From the NCBI GenBank assembly GCA_021464245.1, contig JADCRB010000043.1, forward strand, positions 1,969,735-2,033,734: a stretch of 64,000 bases of DNA. The letters run 5' to 3'. Position numbers and translations under genes: made by a program. Shown here one piece after another: positions 1 to 12,440 of the stretch. The stretch is from Carallia brachiata. Taxonomy: Eukaryota > Streptophyta > Magnoliopsida > Malpighiales > Rhizophoraceae. Position 1 is the stretch's first letter; each line of letters begins with the position of its first letter. The notes beneath the pieces were generated by a model. It saw only the letters and a program-made list of their open reading frames with translations, did no database searches and was not told where the DNA came from.

Positions 1-2335
1 TAGTTTATGCTATTGACACTTACATTAATCTAATTTCTTTTTTTTTTTTTTGTAACACATCTTTGTGGACATATAATACATGTAATTGAATGTATACCAT
101 ATATAAATTTGATCGATATCAAACCAGCAATTATAGATATATGGTTTACATCTGCAGACATATGATTTGTACATATCAGTATTAAAGTACTAGTAAGTAG
201 GAAGCATTGGACGGAAAATTTGAAATATTTAATGGTGACCTCCTATGTTAGATGAAATCAACTAGTAACTATAGATTCTTGACTTATACAGATCGATATC
301 TTACATTTGTACGGATTGATGAGGAAAAAACTGTACGTACCCTAATTTTTGTCATTTCTTTTGTTTAGTTGATTGGTTTTGACTAAAATTTAAATTCAAA
401 ATTTTCAAATATAGGAACGATTATACTAATGAGCTGTTGCTAATGAATTTTTTGCCCTATTTTTAAAATCAAGTTTTGACTTTTTTTTTTTAATTCAAAG
501 AGATATCAAAATAAGTTTATATTTATGTTAATAACTTTCGCTTAGTCTAAGAATGACAGATTGCCTCATGTAAACAGTCCTAATAGTCTATTGGGGCTGG
601 TTTCAATGACATTGTGGGAGATTACATGGCCTTGTCCGCCATGGGCTTTTGTCACGTGATGTGCATTTGGGGCTGCCGATTCTTTTCTATTGGCCACGGT
701 TTCGATTGGGTTATGTGGAACTTGGCTAGTCTTCTCTAAAATATGGCCTCGGCCCAACTTACAACAAATTCAAGTCTACTGTAGTCTTTCCGTGGCCTTT
801 CCCACTGCACTAGATAGTGAAATTACTCAATTTTTTCGAGTCGAAGCATTTTTTACTGAAACAACAAATTAAGAATTAATATAACGGAAAAATTTAGCTT
901 AAATTAGTTAGTTATAGGAGTGGTTTCGGATGACTTTTGTTAGACTCTAATAAAAAGTATACTTATTTAGTGATTCAGTATAACAATTTTTACTAATTGT
1001 ACGCAGTAAAACGATTTAATCTTTTAACGAATTTGTAAAGTATTACTCTTACTTTCTCATTTTCTTTAAAAATATATATAATTTGATTTTAGTTAATACT
1101 TTTATATTCTTTAGTTCATGACGGTGTATATTTTCAGTATCTGTCAAAACATTTTCTTTTATGCATTCTCCTCTTCTATTCTTGAAGCAGTGCCCAGCGT
1201 GCCAGGCATTTTGGTCTCCTCCGGATTCCCTTTAAATTGTCTAACAATTGAAAGAATCCCGCCTAAGGAAGCAAAATTACTCTAAAATTCCGATAAAAAA
1301 AATCACGAAAGACAATATGGTTAATTACATTGTAAGTAACGTCATTAGGATGACTGACTGAGATTTGTAAGACAGGATATATAATTTTTAGTCCTGAATC
1401 TTCACTTTTTTTTTTATAAGTTATAAATTTTTTAACGTTTCATTTCAATTCTAAATTTTTTGATTTTTTGTCAAATCAGTCTTTTTATTTATAAAAAGTG
1501 ATCAATCTATAATAAATGAGTTTAAATTAATAAAAATATTAAAAAAAGGTTAAATAAATGAATTAAATATTTTTTCAAAAACAAATGTGCACATAAAATA
1601 TTTTTCTAATCAATAAATATACGAATTAAATATGCAAAGTGTATATTTTTCATAGAAAAAATTTTTAATTAGTATATTTAACCTTTTTTCAAATAATTTT
1701 TGTAAGGTCAAAATTATTTTTTTAATTGGTTGATTACTTTTCGTTAACAGATCGACTAATTAGATAAAAAATTAAAAAATTTAAGTTTAAATAAATCTCA
1801 ACAAGATTTAGAACTCATATGTAAAAGAAAACTCTAAATTTTATAACTTTAAAATTGTATATCTCCATTGTAACACACTAGGTAGAAGAAAATTGGAAAG
1901 ATCTCAACTTATCGAATTGGCATGAGACAATGTTCTCATGCGAGATGGTAAGTGTTCGAACTTCCACCTCCTCTCACCCTCCCTACCCTATATAGATTTG
2001 CCGTTCATTTCAAAATACAAAACGATAGAAGAAAACTTATAAAAAATTAGGTGCCAAAACATGGTAAGACTAAACCTTGTTTGTCTTTTTTTTTTTTTTT
2101 TTGAGTTGTACATATTAGAAATTTAACTCTAAATATAAAACTTAGAGTTTATATGACTACTACTAAATGTTGTGGCTCCGAATGTCCGTTAATTTTTTTA
2201 ACAAGTCAGTCCTAATTTTTATTTCATGGTTAGCAATACTAAAATTTATTGCATTATAAAAAAGAACGAAAAAAAAAAAAAGCAAAAAAGGATATCTTTC
2301 TTCTTAACCTTAAGCCCACCTATGGGTGAAAAAAA
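1..2335. other. AT-rich intergenic region
   Basis: No convincing gene is seen. The short ORFs near 566-872 overlap on both strands, have no domain and no promoter context. The stretch around 1890-1980 reads like a degenerate tRNA-derived SINE (a possible B-box-like segment near 1950), but no full element could be delimited. Homopolymer T runs occur at about 39-51 and 2088-2102. Confidence 0.6.
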
Positions 2336-2540
2336 TTAATAAGGCGAGAATCTCAAGCGGAAGGAAATCCCAAGTTTATGCCCCACTCCTCTAAAACTCA
2401 GCTTATTCGTGCTAGTCCAGACACTGCCAACTCCTTTATAAATTGAGTCGCCCGGCCCAATTTCATGCAACAAATCATTCAGAAATCACACACAATAAAA
2501 AAGAAAAAAAGAAAAAAGAAACCCAAAAAAAGGAAGAAGA
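2336..2540 (+). promoter_or_regulatory. Promoter and 5' UTR of PR-4 copy 1
   Basis: A TATA box (TTTATAAAT, 2435-2443) lies about 100 bases before the ATG. The block from about 2336 to the start codon resembles the sequence before PR-4 copy 2 (about 6930-7128): both share an AAGGCGAGAA element, a run ending CACTCCTCTAAAA, the TATA box and a 5'-UTR motif CATGCAACAAA. The promoter was therefore duplicated with the gene. Copy 3 keeps only the TATA and TTGCAACAAAG part. Confidence 0.75.
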
Positions 2541-3400
2541 ATGGTGAAATTAAGCCTGGCAGACATGATCATTTTTGCTGTAATGGCCACTTCCGCTGGA
2601 TGTGAGCAGGATTCGGATTGCCCCAACAACATGTGTTGTGCGGAATCAGATGAATGTGGTTACGGTCCAAAATTTTGTTGTCACCCCAGTTCTAATATCG
2701 GTATCAAAGGGTCTAGTGATGCTAATAATTTCCTGAATGCTACTCTCCGATCTTACAAAGCTGAGGAAAAACATTGGGACTTAAAGGCTGCCGACGTTTA
2801 TTGCTCGACATGGGATGCCGGCAAGCCATTGGCCTGGCGTAAGAAGTACGGTTGGGCTGCTTTTTGTGCAACCAATGGTCCAAAAGACCAAGAAGCTTGT
2901 GGCAAATGCTTGAAAGTAAGTGAAGACCTATATATGGAAAAAATTAGAGAGGAGTGGGAAATAGACGGATGGAAATGTGGCGTGAGAGAGGGAGAGGTGT
3001 GAGTCGTATGGAATTACACAATTTTTTTTTTTTAAAGAAACATGTGATGTCCATTTGGTTAAATAGGTTTATAGACAAAAAATGAAATGTGCATATAACT
3101 ATAAAAAAAATTGACTGCGTCTACATCCATGTAGCTGGACCTATATATATATATATATATATATATATGAATAGAAGATGCTTGTTATCTTTATCATTTT
3201 TATTTTTTTTTCCTTTTTTATAATAGGTGATAAATATCGCAACTGGATCTCATGACATAGTGAGAATTGTTGATAAATGCAACAACAAAAAAGGTTTGAA
3301 CTTGGATACTAAAGTATTTCAGAAGTTGGATACCAATAGACATGGCCAGTTGCTAAACTACCTTACTTTGAAGTATGAGATTGTGGATTGCAAGGATTGA
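2541..3400 (+). CDS. PR-4 / barwin-domain protein, copy 1 (intact)
   Basis: Two exons, 2541-2915 and 3227-3400, are joined by a phase-0 GT-AG intron and encode 182 residues. PR-4 proteins are secreted defence proteins; family members bind chitin and many have RNase activity. Residues 1-20 are hydrophobic and form a likely signal peptide. Residues 21-50 are Cys-rich (C21, C27, C32, C33, C39, C46, C47) and look like a shortened, rearranged hevein chitin-binding domain. Residues 62-182 are a full barwin domain, with YCSTWD, KPLAWRKKYGW, CGKCLK, RIVDKC and the final IVDC all present, giving the six barwin cysteines. AATAAA follows at 3455-3460. It is the head of a three-copy tandem array and the only copy without breaks. 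The odd hevein part suggests altered or lost chitin binding; that is inference. Confidence 0.9.
3142..3168. repeat. (TA)n microsatellite in PR-4 intron
   Basis: An uninterrupted TA dinucleotide run of about 13 units lies inside the single intron of PR-4 copy 1. Confidence 0.9.
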
Positions 3401-6400
3401 AGCATTTGCCCACCATAACTCCTAGTAACAACATCATATTGCTACAAATGATATAATAAATGCACGGCAATAGTCACAATATGCTTATATACATACATAC
3501 ACACACGCACCAAAAATGATAATTATCCTATGGCATGTTAATGGGTTTAAAACTTGTGCTTGGTCAATGTATTGTTTTCATTTTGGAATCATGATAATAA
3601 CCACTACTACAGCTTTCAATTAAGCATTTCATTCCTAATAATGCCCTTTTCTTTTCCCAGAAAAATCGAGCAAATCTGCATTGTTGTTTGAGCAATTTCT
3701 CTTTAAATTGTCAGACGAATCCGAAAATTTGATTGTACCAATTGGCAGTTGCCTACTTCTTTGAAAAATTTTGTTGGTGGAAAAATTAATTAAAGACTTG
3801 CGAGTCAATGATTTAACCTACAGGCTACGGCATGTCGTGATTGCAAAGCAGAAGTATTTTATTGAGCGGGACAGTTTCACTAACTCAAGCATTCTTGCGT
3901 GCGAGAGGCATTTAACAAAGAGTCTTGTAAAATAAAAAATAATTATAAAGTAATTATAAAAATGAGTTTAATTTATAAAAAATAAAAAAATTTATTTATT
4001 TTATTATTAATATGTTCTAAATATGCTTAATATTATCTTAAGTCTTAATTTAAAGAAATTATTTTCAGATTTTTTTTAAAAAAATTTTATTATTTATGAT
4101 TATTCTATGACAATTTTTTATTTCTTATTAATTTTTTAAAATAAATTATAGGAGAATAAGCTTAATTAATAGAACGTCCTTTGATTGTGCGAAGACTTCG
4201 AAACCCATGTGGGAAACCACGAGAGTCAACCATGCGAATAGAAAATACATAAAAGAAGCAAAAGGTCCAACGAAAAAAAATTCATTTTTTAATGGCGATT
4301 AACCCAAGAAAGACTCTCATTAAGTTAGCAATTTTCTTTTTGAAAATTTCAGGCAAGTTAATTGGACTAATGAAAAATAATTAAAGAGATAAACAAGGAT
4401 CAAACGAAAAGGGACTCAAAATAAAACAATATAATAATTAAAGAATTCCAAAAACAGTTTTTTTTTTGGATCAATAGAAACAAAGTAATAATTAAAAAGA
4501 CAAGTAAGATCAGATGAAAATAAACGCAATTGAATAAAACAATAATTAAATATCTTAGAAAGGTTAATTTGCATAAGTAGTACTAGTAGTCAGAAAAGAA
4601 TTCAAAAGAATTCAGGATAAGATGAAAATGACCAAATAATAAGACAAAAAAAAAGTAAATAGTACGTAGGGATTTATTACACTGGCACATTTGAGTAAGT
4701 ACGTATTTAATTAATAATATTTAATAATTATTTATCTTTTTTAAAATTTAATATACTTTTCACAGTTTACAAATTTCAGTATATTCACTACACAATCTCT
4801 TAAACGAGTCCTCTTACCTTTTCCGTAGCGGGTAAATGATACCTACAAAAATGTCAAAGATTCATCTCCAAGGACTTTTTTTGTAAAGTCAACGTATTTA
4901 TTAAGCCCAAATAAGAACATGATTACAAAACTATCCGCATTGATTATGTTCCAACAGAGTGATACAACTACGGAAAAGAGAAAATTAAGTGAATTATTTA
5001 AATTGAGATACATGTAAAAACTTAGAGATATAAGTTATCAAATAATTAAATTAAAAAATAATTAATTTATAAGATATTATAAGATAAATTACATATTTAT
5101 TTATATTTTTTAAAAAATGAGTTATACAGTAATACTTACGCAAAAAAAAAAAAAAAAAACCAAAACTATGTAGGGTTCATTAATCACGGAAGCCAATTAA
5201 GGCTCCAGGAATCTTGTCTTTATATCACTAATGATTGCTTCGGCTATCCCACTTTATCTTCATGGAGTGGGAACACTCTCGTCTCTTTTACCATCTTTAT
5301 AAAGCCTTTTTTATCTTCGGATTTGTCCCAAACAAAAAAACAAAAAGAAGATAAATATATTAATTGTAATTTTGTTATTGAGACAACATTGTTGAAAAAT
5401 TAATTTAAGGCCTTCATCGATAATCCATCATTCTTTGGAGAAGTTTTAACACTTATATTCTTCTGTGAATTTATTATATAATCTTCTAGCGAAGGCGATC
5501 TCAAAAAATATATTTATACACGTGTGTGTGGGTGTACGTGCATGTAAAGGTTGGCGCGCTGGACATATATTTGCACTATTGCGTAAGTAAACTGAAGATT
5601 TGAACTCTTATTCTTCCTCAAAACAAATTTCACAAAATTTATTGTCTTGATTTTTGCCCTTATTTATTTGTACACTGAGGCAAAATTGTTTTCAGACTTG
5701 CGCATTTTACAGTCACAAAATATTAATGAACTTTAAAAGTGGAAGGTCCGTCCATAAATTTTTAATAGTTAGTAACAGATCACATATTTGTCATCACACT
5801 AAAAGTTTAAACTTTTAGTAGATGAAAATTTTTCGTAAACATTCAGAGTTGCATTTAACATTAAAGAACAGAATCCTTTTAAGCGCCACAAGCCTATTGA
5901 ATCCAGGAAAAAAAAAAAAACGCTATATATTTAGCCAACACGAACAACTATGCGATCAATGTCAAATTGTCGCACCTTCGACGAGTGTCCCAATGCATCT
6001 AAGTATATTTTCCATCGATCGGGGCATAATTTTTTAGAGTCCAATTAAATTGTTGCGAAAAAGTGAGACGTGAAGTAGAAACATTGCAATCATCCGCTTT
6101 ATTTTTGCAATTAGATTTGTTTATGCAATAAAAAAATAAAAAATAATTTTATTATTTGGTGCTAAAAAAAGCTTCTGATGCAAATATAGATATATATATA
6201 ACAATATGTTAATTTTGCATTTCACTTTTTTTGTAATTCTATATCTCTTTTGAATTTTTTGTTTGACAAAGGTTTCTTTGATCTCAAACATTCGAAAAAT
6301 CTTTCATGCAAGCAAAGGATCCTAAAAATGAAAATTTTCCAGCGTACGTTTCCTTTACCGGAAAATCTTTGTTGTCCCAAACGTCGAAAAATGACAAACA

Positions 6401-7044
6401 AATGGATTCTTTTTAACCAAGGCTATCTCATCTTTCGGATGGGTACTTCTACGAGATATCGTTCGTTTTAGAATTATTTACAGTTCGGCAGGATTGTCTT
6501 ATCTGATAAGTCAATCAACGTAAAAATATGACGAGTACAATGAAGAGAAATGGGTTACAATCTAAAAACAAAACAAAGATAATTCATTATTCATTTTGTC
6601 AGGAAGCCACTACTCGTGTGGACATGATATATAGCGATTGGGATTGGGAACGAGATGACGAGGGAAAGCTGATTTTAATTTTCAGTTAGAAATCCTGTTT
6701 TTTAACTAGTTTAATTATATATATATTAATTGCAAGTTTAAATATGTTTATCAGAATAATACACTATGTACTTCCAATTTTAGCATATATTACTCATCTA
6801 ATAGATTATGCATTAGGGCTGCGGATGCAACGAATATGACCATAGAGCGAATATATATCTTTGCCAGAAAAACCGGGAAAAATAGGAAATCTTCCCTAAC
6901 CCTCGATCATTCAACTAAAAACTAAATAAACAAGGCGAGAACATCAGAACAAAGGAATTCCAAAGTTATGCCCAAACTAACACGAAGCACTCCTCTAAAA
7001 TTAAAACCATGGATTCTTTCGTATATCGGGACGTTCGCCGCTTC
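3401..7044. other. Intergenic spacer between PR-4 copies 1 and 2
   Basis: AT-rich DNA with no gene that can be supported. ORFs at 5822-6037 and 6250-6471 have no recognisable domain and unconvincing composition. A short poly(A) run occurs near 5142-5159. Confidence 0.6.
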
Positions 7045-7052
7045 CTATAAAT
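7045..7052 (+). promoter_or_regulatory. TATA box of PR-4 copy 2
   Basis: CTATAAAT lies about 80 bases before the ATG at 7129 and is followed by the CATGCAACAAAG leader motif shared with copies 1 and 3. The promoter is better preserved than the coding region. Confidence 0.7.
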
Positions 7053-7128
7053 TCAGGCGCATAGGAAACTTCATGCAACAAAGCCTAGACTCAAAAAAAC
7101 AAAAGACTTGTAAGCATTTGTAAACAAA

Positions 7129-7986
7129 ATGAGAAAATCAGGCTATCCACAGCATTCTTTTTCTTCGTGGTAGGCGTAGCCGCTGCCATTGCATGTTACA
7201 TAGAGACGATTGCTCCGGTAGTTTATGCTGCGATGCACCGGCACCTGTAAGACGGATCAATCTGCTTGCGCACAATCCTTGTTACTGGTGACGTCGTCGT
7301 CGGAGACGGAAATAATACTAATTATGTGAAAGCTACTCTGCGTTCATTCAACGCCGACCAGAAAAATTGGGACTTGAAGGCTGCAAATTTTTATTGCTCC
7401 AAGTGGTATGCTGATAAGCCATTGGCTTGGCGAAAGAAGTACAGTTGGGCTGCCTTTTGTGCACCGAATGGTCCTAAGGACCAAGAAGCTTGTGGGAGAT
7501 GCTTAAAAGTAAGTCCCCATATGTACACCTTTTTTATTTTTTTTGGGTCTTAGTGGCCATCACGAGGAAGGGGATGGTAAAGAGGAGGATTACTTGGGCA
7601 TCGAATTCCATTTCTGTCAATTAAAAGTCTTAACTGCCAACCACCATACTTATGCAAGTCCTGATGTACATTTATATATAATGCTGATCTTAATATATAA
7701 TTGGCCACTATAAATGTGGAATAACATGTATTTGAGATGAGAATATTAGAAATAATTGTTGGATATATGAGGGATTTAAAATTTTATCTATTTATTATGT
7801 TGTAGGTGGTAAATGTTGGCAACTGGAGCTCGCGAAATACTGAGATTGTCGATAAATGTACCAATAAAGGAGGCTTGGAGTTGGACAGTGCAACATTTGA
7901 AAAATTGGACGGTACCGGACAAGGCAGCGTCAGGCTACCTTAATGTGAAGTACAAATTGGTGCATTGCAGGGATGAAGTACTCTGA
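7129..7986 (+). pseudogene. PR-4 / barwin pseudogene, copy 2
   Basis: The layout matches copy 1: exon 1 to 7508, GT-AG intron, exon 2 from 7806 to about 7986. The reading frame is broken several times. A missing base around codon 4 puts the signal peptide out of frame (the frame from the ATG stops after 14 codons). At least one more shift falls between the Cys-rich hevein-like stretch (DDCSGSLCCDAP) and the barwin domain. In exon 2 the frame ends early near 7942, whereas another frame carries the expected tail (YLNVKYKLVHCRD). The barwin core (YCSKWYADKPLAWRKKYSW) is well kept. Lesions sit in both exons, so more than one independent hit is needed. It is either a dead gene or, less likely, a set of sequencing indels. 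Confidence 0.82.
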
Positions 7987-10490
7987 AGACACAACATAAG
8001 ACTCTACAACTTGTGGAAGAAGTGTTTCTTCTCTTTAAGTGTCGAATAAAGTGCTTTTTAAAAGGCTAGACTTCCTTAAATAATACTTTGAGGCAATAAG
8101 ACACCTTGTGTCCTGTTTTTAATCTATTAACCTTGTGTCATTTTTATGGGGTATCTCTGTGTTTCACAACTGTATTATCTCTTATCAGTTTGAAATAATG
8201 ACAACAACCACTCATAGATGAGTGTCTCTGATCGCTTCTAGATATGTTCTGTAAAGTTTACTTGTTCTTACTATAGAGAATCCTACAATTATAAGAAATT
8301 AGATTATAAAAATTTTTTACAATGGTTAATATCGAGTACATAATCATAGTATTCTGTTATTATTGAAGGATTATCTAGCACGTATAAAGAGGCCAAAAAA
8401 AAAAAGAAAGAATAATTGAAGACTTTCATTAATTAGATAAATGACTGTACCCTTTGACACTTCGTTCCAAAGCAGACCATAGGAGAGTCATACTCGTTGC
8501 TGGTTCGTGGGATAACAATAATTCTAATGGACCTTGAAAATTTTGAATCGATGTTATTTAGATAAATAAAACAAGAGAAACTAATGCAATAATCGCAGAT
8601 GGCTTGCAAAACAAGAGATCTTAATGCAACTTCATTTACAATAAGACTGATAAAATGTACAATAAATCGTTAATTGTATTTACAAACATTTTATTATAAA
8701 TTGTATTTATCTTATGCATATTTAACCAATTGACTTTGTCGTACATCTTATTATTTTTGACATAAAACTTAAATTTTCACCCCAAAAAAAAAAAACAAAG
8801 AGTATGTGGTTCACACATTGCCACTCACTCACTCCGTTACATCCTAAGATAAATGTTTCTCTCCGGCCGTCCAACTTTATTGAATAATAATACCAACATA
8901 AAATAGGCACAAAGGATGGAAACGTTAAATCTATTCACAAGAGGAAAATTTGCTTTTACTGAATTGTCAATATATTTTTGTAAATTACGAATGAGATATA
9001 TTCTATTGATATTAAGTCCTTTTTAGTATTGAATTTTAGTAAGAACCAATTAAAAAAAAAGTATTTCATAGATTAATGTTGAAATTTCGTTGGAGGACCA
9101 ATGATTTCGCTCAACCTCTTGATATGTTTTTTTTTTTTTAATTTCCCAGAATCGATATCATTAATAGTGCAAAAACCAACATCTAAGCTACTTTGGCCAA
9201 GTGCATAAACTAAGTACACCATTCCTACATATTATAACAAAGTCCAAAATCCCCGACAATCACAAAACACCGTTGCTCCGAATTCTGTCATTCTTTATAT
9301 ACAACGAAATCGGCTAAGCTATACAAAAGCTGGACCCATCATAACGGACAAAATCTCCAAAAGTATAAGACATTAAAATCCGGCTGAACACTTTTACGTA
9401 AGGGCAACGTAATTATAAACAAAAAAAAGATAGAAGAAACTTCTTCTTTTTAGGACATGGGGTTTATCAATGATTTTTTTTGTTGGAGTGATAACTGATA
9501 AACATTTCTTCGCTCGATTGGTATTAATAATATCATCTTCGAGAACAATGTCAATATTTTGTTTTTGAACAGGTAAAATGCATGCATTTGCAAGTATACA
9601 AATTTAAGACTTTGTATGGATGCACGACATTATGTTTTAAAATTGTGTAGTTCATGCGTTGAGTAGAATCGTGATAGCACGCAAAATTTTCCCTAAAGGG
9701 GTTTATTGTTGAAAAACATAAAAATCATAGAAATTAGGCATGCATTCAAACACAGGTCGGTACCAACATCCTGGCTAGCACCCCCAAGGCATCGCCTAAA
9801 GCCGCTGTCTGGTGTCGAAGTATAAGATATAAATTTTATATTGAAAATAAAGAAGGAGAAAAGCAACATAAATTTAGAACTAATAACCAACCATAATCTT
9901 AGATATTAAATGTTATTTGCTTTTTTCCCTCTAGTGAACTATTTAAATTATCAGGCCTACACTTATTCAGTTCAACAGGCCCACATAGCAACAGAGACTA
10001 AAAAACATAACCAACTGGACACTAAATAACCAACCATAATTTTAAAACATTGATTAACTTAAATATTGGCTGTCAAATGTCAATTACCATAAACTTCGGT
10101 ATCCTGCCGGCTCTAAAGCAATTAAATTTTTTTTAGCCCGTCTATTAACGTTAAATAGTTGCATCTTTTGGTTTGATAAGTGGCCAAATGCAAATGTATC
10201 AGACAATTAATATGCGTGCGAATATTTGTACAAGAAAATGTTATGAAGATACGCGTTTTTGTTTAATACGCAAATGTTATGAATGACATGACAATATGAT
10301 TCAAGATCCTGATCATTCATCCAACTATTATAAAGGCGCAACCAATGGTCTAGAATATTATTGACAGAATAAATTCAAAACACTTACTAAGATTCATGAT
10401 TAGCTATGAGATATATATATAAACTATGTACATGAAAAAATATATAAATATACACACATTTTTAAGGAAGAAAAAGACATGGGCCACTTC
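7987..10490. other. Intergenic spacer between PR-4 copies 2 and 3
   Basis: AT-rich, with no supported gene. The ORFs at 8722-8910 and 9693-9890 show no domain. The 3' flank of copy 2 (about 8190-8245) is alignable to the 3' flank of copy 3 just before the retrotransposon, showing that the duplicated block includes downstream sequence. Confidence 0.6.
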
Positions 10491-10499
10491 TTATAAATT
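10491..10499 (+). promoter_or_regulatory. TATA box of PR-4 copy 3
   Basis: TTATAAATT lies about 63 bases before the ATG at 10562 and is followed by the shared leader motif TTGCAACAAAG. Confidence 0.65.
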
Positions 10500-10561
10500 G
10501 AAGCACACTGAATTAATCTCTTGCAACAAAGAGGGAAAGATCATTTTATAGAGGTAAAAAA

Positions 10562-11280
10562 ATGAGGAGGTTCAGGCTAGGCACAACATTCTTTTTCTTC
10601 ATGGCAACCATTGCCATTGCATATGCAGTATGGTACAGCGATGACTACTGCCCGGGCGAAGAATGCTGTAACAAGTATTGCCAATGTGTGCTAGATAAAT
10701 CTGTGTGAATGGAAAAATTTTTACCAGTGTCCTTGGAGGTGAAAATGATGCTAATTTATGTGAACGCTACTTTACATTCATTCAAGGCTCAGCAAAAACG
10801 ATGGGACTTGAAGGCTGCAAATGCTTATTGCTCGACTTGGGATGCCAATAAGCCATTGGCTTGGCGTAGGAAGTATAGTTGGGCGGCCTTTTGTGCGCCT
10901 AATGGTCGAAAGGTCCAAGAAGTCTGCGGTAAATGCTTGAAGGTAAAGTTTAGATCACTTAAGGCACTATTCTTAAAGTTATTTACGTATGCTCGTGTTA
11001 ATTATACGAGTAATAAGCAAGTCTTGTGTTCGAGAAAGAGTGACTAAAAATATTATTGGATATAACAGAGGGATTTTAATGTTTAATTTTGTTTTTTTAT
11101 GCATGTAGGTGACAAATGCTGCAAGTGGGGTTCATGAAAATAGTGAGAATTGTTGATAAATGCAGTAATAAGGAGGTTTGCGTTGCACAGTTTAGCATTT
11201 GGAAAATTGGATAGCAGTGGGCGAGGCAAATTACAAGGTAAACTTGTGGTGAAATAAGAATTTGTGGACTGCAAGATTGA
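10562..11280 (+). pseudogene. PR-4 / barwin pseudogene, copy 3
   Basis: Exon 1 runs 10562-10942 and exon 2 from 11109 to about 11280, with a GT-AG intron between. The first 48 codons encode an apparently good signal peptide (MRRFRLGTTFFFFMATIAIA) and a short Cys-rich piece, then hit an in-frame TGA at 10706-10708. The true frame of the following linker is shifted relative to the barwin frame (an extra T near 10757). The barwin core is preserved ([19 protein letters not shown]). Exon 2 is out of frame soon after its start, ending before the VDKC motif. A TGA plus indels in both exons make loss of function likely. The LTR retrotransposon sits only about 195 bases after its end. Confidence 0.82.
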
Positions 11281-12133
11281 AGTATTGCCAAGCAGAACCC
11301 ATTGTGATGATGACAGAAGAATTTATTCCCGAAATAAAAATTAAAGACAGTAATTACTATTCTCTGTGATAATGTTAACGGGGGCATGTCCTTGTTATCC
11401 CTTGCTATATGTATTTTGATCTTCTTTTTGAAATAATGATAATTAAACACAACTAATGCAAAGTTCAAGTGTCTCTGTAAAGCGTAAATTTCGAGCCTAA
11501 AACAATTAAACTCGAAAATACAAAAATAAATTACAAATAAAATTGTAAAGTAAAAGAAAATTTACGTGGGGTCGATCTCCGTAGATCCTCCGATTAGTGT
11601 TCCTTTTTTGACTCCGTCAAGGGCTGCACGAGCTTGATCCTGACAGAAATAATTTCCACTGCTTTTTCTTGAACTGGGTAGACTGAAACCGGATCTGATT
11701 TGGACGTTTTGACTACGGTTAAGAACCGCAGAGACCTGATCTGAGCCGATCTGGCTTAATTTCACCGAGGGTCGAAGAGACTTGTTCTCGGATGAGCTGC
11801 CTGGATTTTGCTGAGGGCCGTATGAGGCTTAATCCCAGCCGGATTTGTAGTAATTTGATATTTTTAACTCTATATTCTCAGAAATTCAGATCTAGAACGA
11901 TCCAAGAATATAAATTTAAAAATAACTTTAGAAATGGAAACAGCAAATTTTTTGGGCTTTACCCCTGAAATATCTCTCAAAACGGAGTTAGGAGAGTATA
12001 CTGCTAAGTAAAAGCACGTAAGAAAAGGAGAAATTTTCTTGAGAGATTTTCAAAATTTTCTTTTTCTCTCAAATTCTCTGAATTTTTCTGTTTACAGATT
12101 TGCTGAATGTGTTTTGAACTGAGGGGCATGGGC

Positions 12134-12143
12134 CTATTTATAG
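12134..12143 (-). promoter_or_regulatory. LTR TATA box (3' LTR copy)
   Basis: On the minus strand this reads CTATAAATAG, immediately downstream of the U3 tandem repeats. It is the expected pol II promoter position of an LTR, with the same sequence at 21874-21883 in the 5' LTR. Confidence 0.8.
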
Positions 12144-12157
12144 GGTTTCCCCTCTCG

Positions 12158-12355
12158 TGTGAAAGCACGCGTGTGAAAGGCATAAGTCGACTTTTCCGTG
12201 TGAAAGGCATAAGTCGACTTTTCCGTGTGAAAGCACGCGTGAGAAAGGAATAAGTCGACTTTTCTGACTTTTCCGTGTGAAAGCATGCGTGAGAAAGGAA
12301 TAAGTCGACTTTTCCGTGTGAAAGCACACATGCGAAAGGAATAAGTCGACTATTG
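12158..12355. repeat. U3 tandem repeats of about 35-40 bp
   Basis: Roughly five degenerate units built from GTGTGAAAGCACGCGTG, GAAAGGAATAAGTCGAC and TTTTCC, each carrying a GTCGAC palindrome. They lie in the U3 part of the LTR directly upstream of the TATA box, so they are plausible enhancer repeats. The same array is at about 21898-22095. Confidence 0.85.
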
Positions 12356-12424
12356 ACTTTTTTTTTTTTTTTCTTTTTTTTTTTCTTCTTCTTCTTTTTT
12401 TTTTTTTTTTTTTTAATGTTTACA

Positions 12425-12440
12425 AATGCCCCCACTTCAG
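12425..12440 (-). other. Putative polypurine tract
   Basis: The minus strand reads CTGAAGTGGGGGCATT directly before the 3' LTR, the position and G-rich composition expected for the plus-strand primer of reverse transcription. Confidence 0.6.

Larger units (their letters stand above)
11476..12424 (-). repeat. 3' LTR of the Tat-like element
   Basis: 949 bases, beginning TGTAAA and ending TTTACA on the plus strand (a 6-base terminal inverted repeat with TG...CA ends). It is near identical to 21215-22161. It contains a U3 tandem repeat block, a TATA box and a long T tract. It interrupts the 3' flank of PR-4 copy 3. Confidence 0.93.

Noticed and set aside
690..872. 60-codon plus-strand ORF near the left end
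   Set aside because: No domain, overlaps another ORF on the opposite strand, no promoter or splice context.
12158..12355. Regularly spaced direct repeats resembling a CRISPR array
   Set aside because: They lie in the U3 of both LTRs, the spacing is irregular and the intervening sequence is itself repeated; the genome is a plant.
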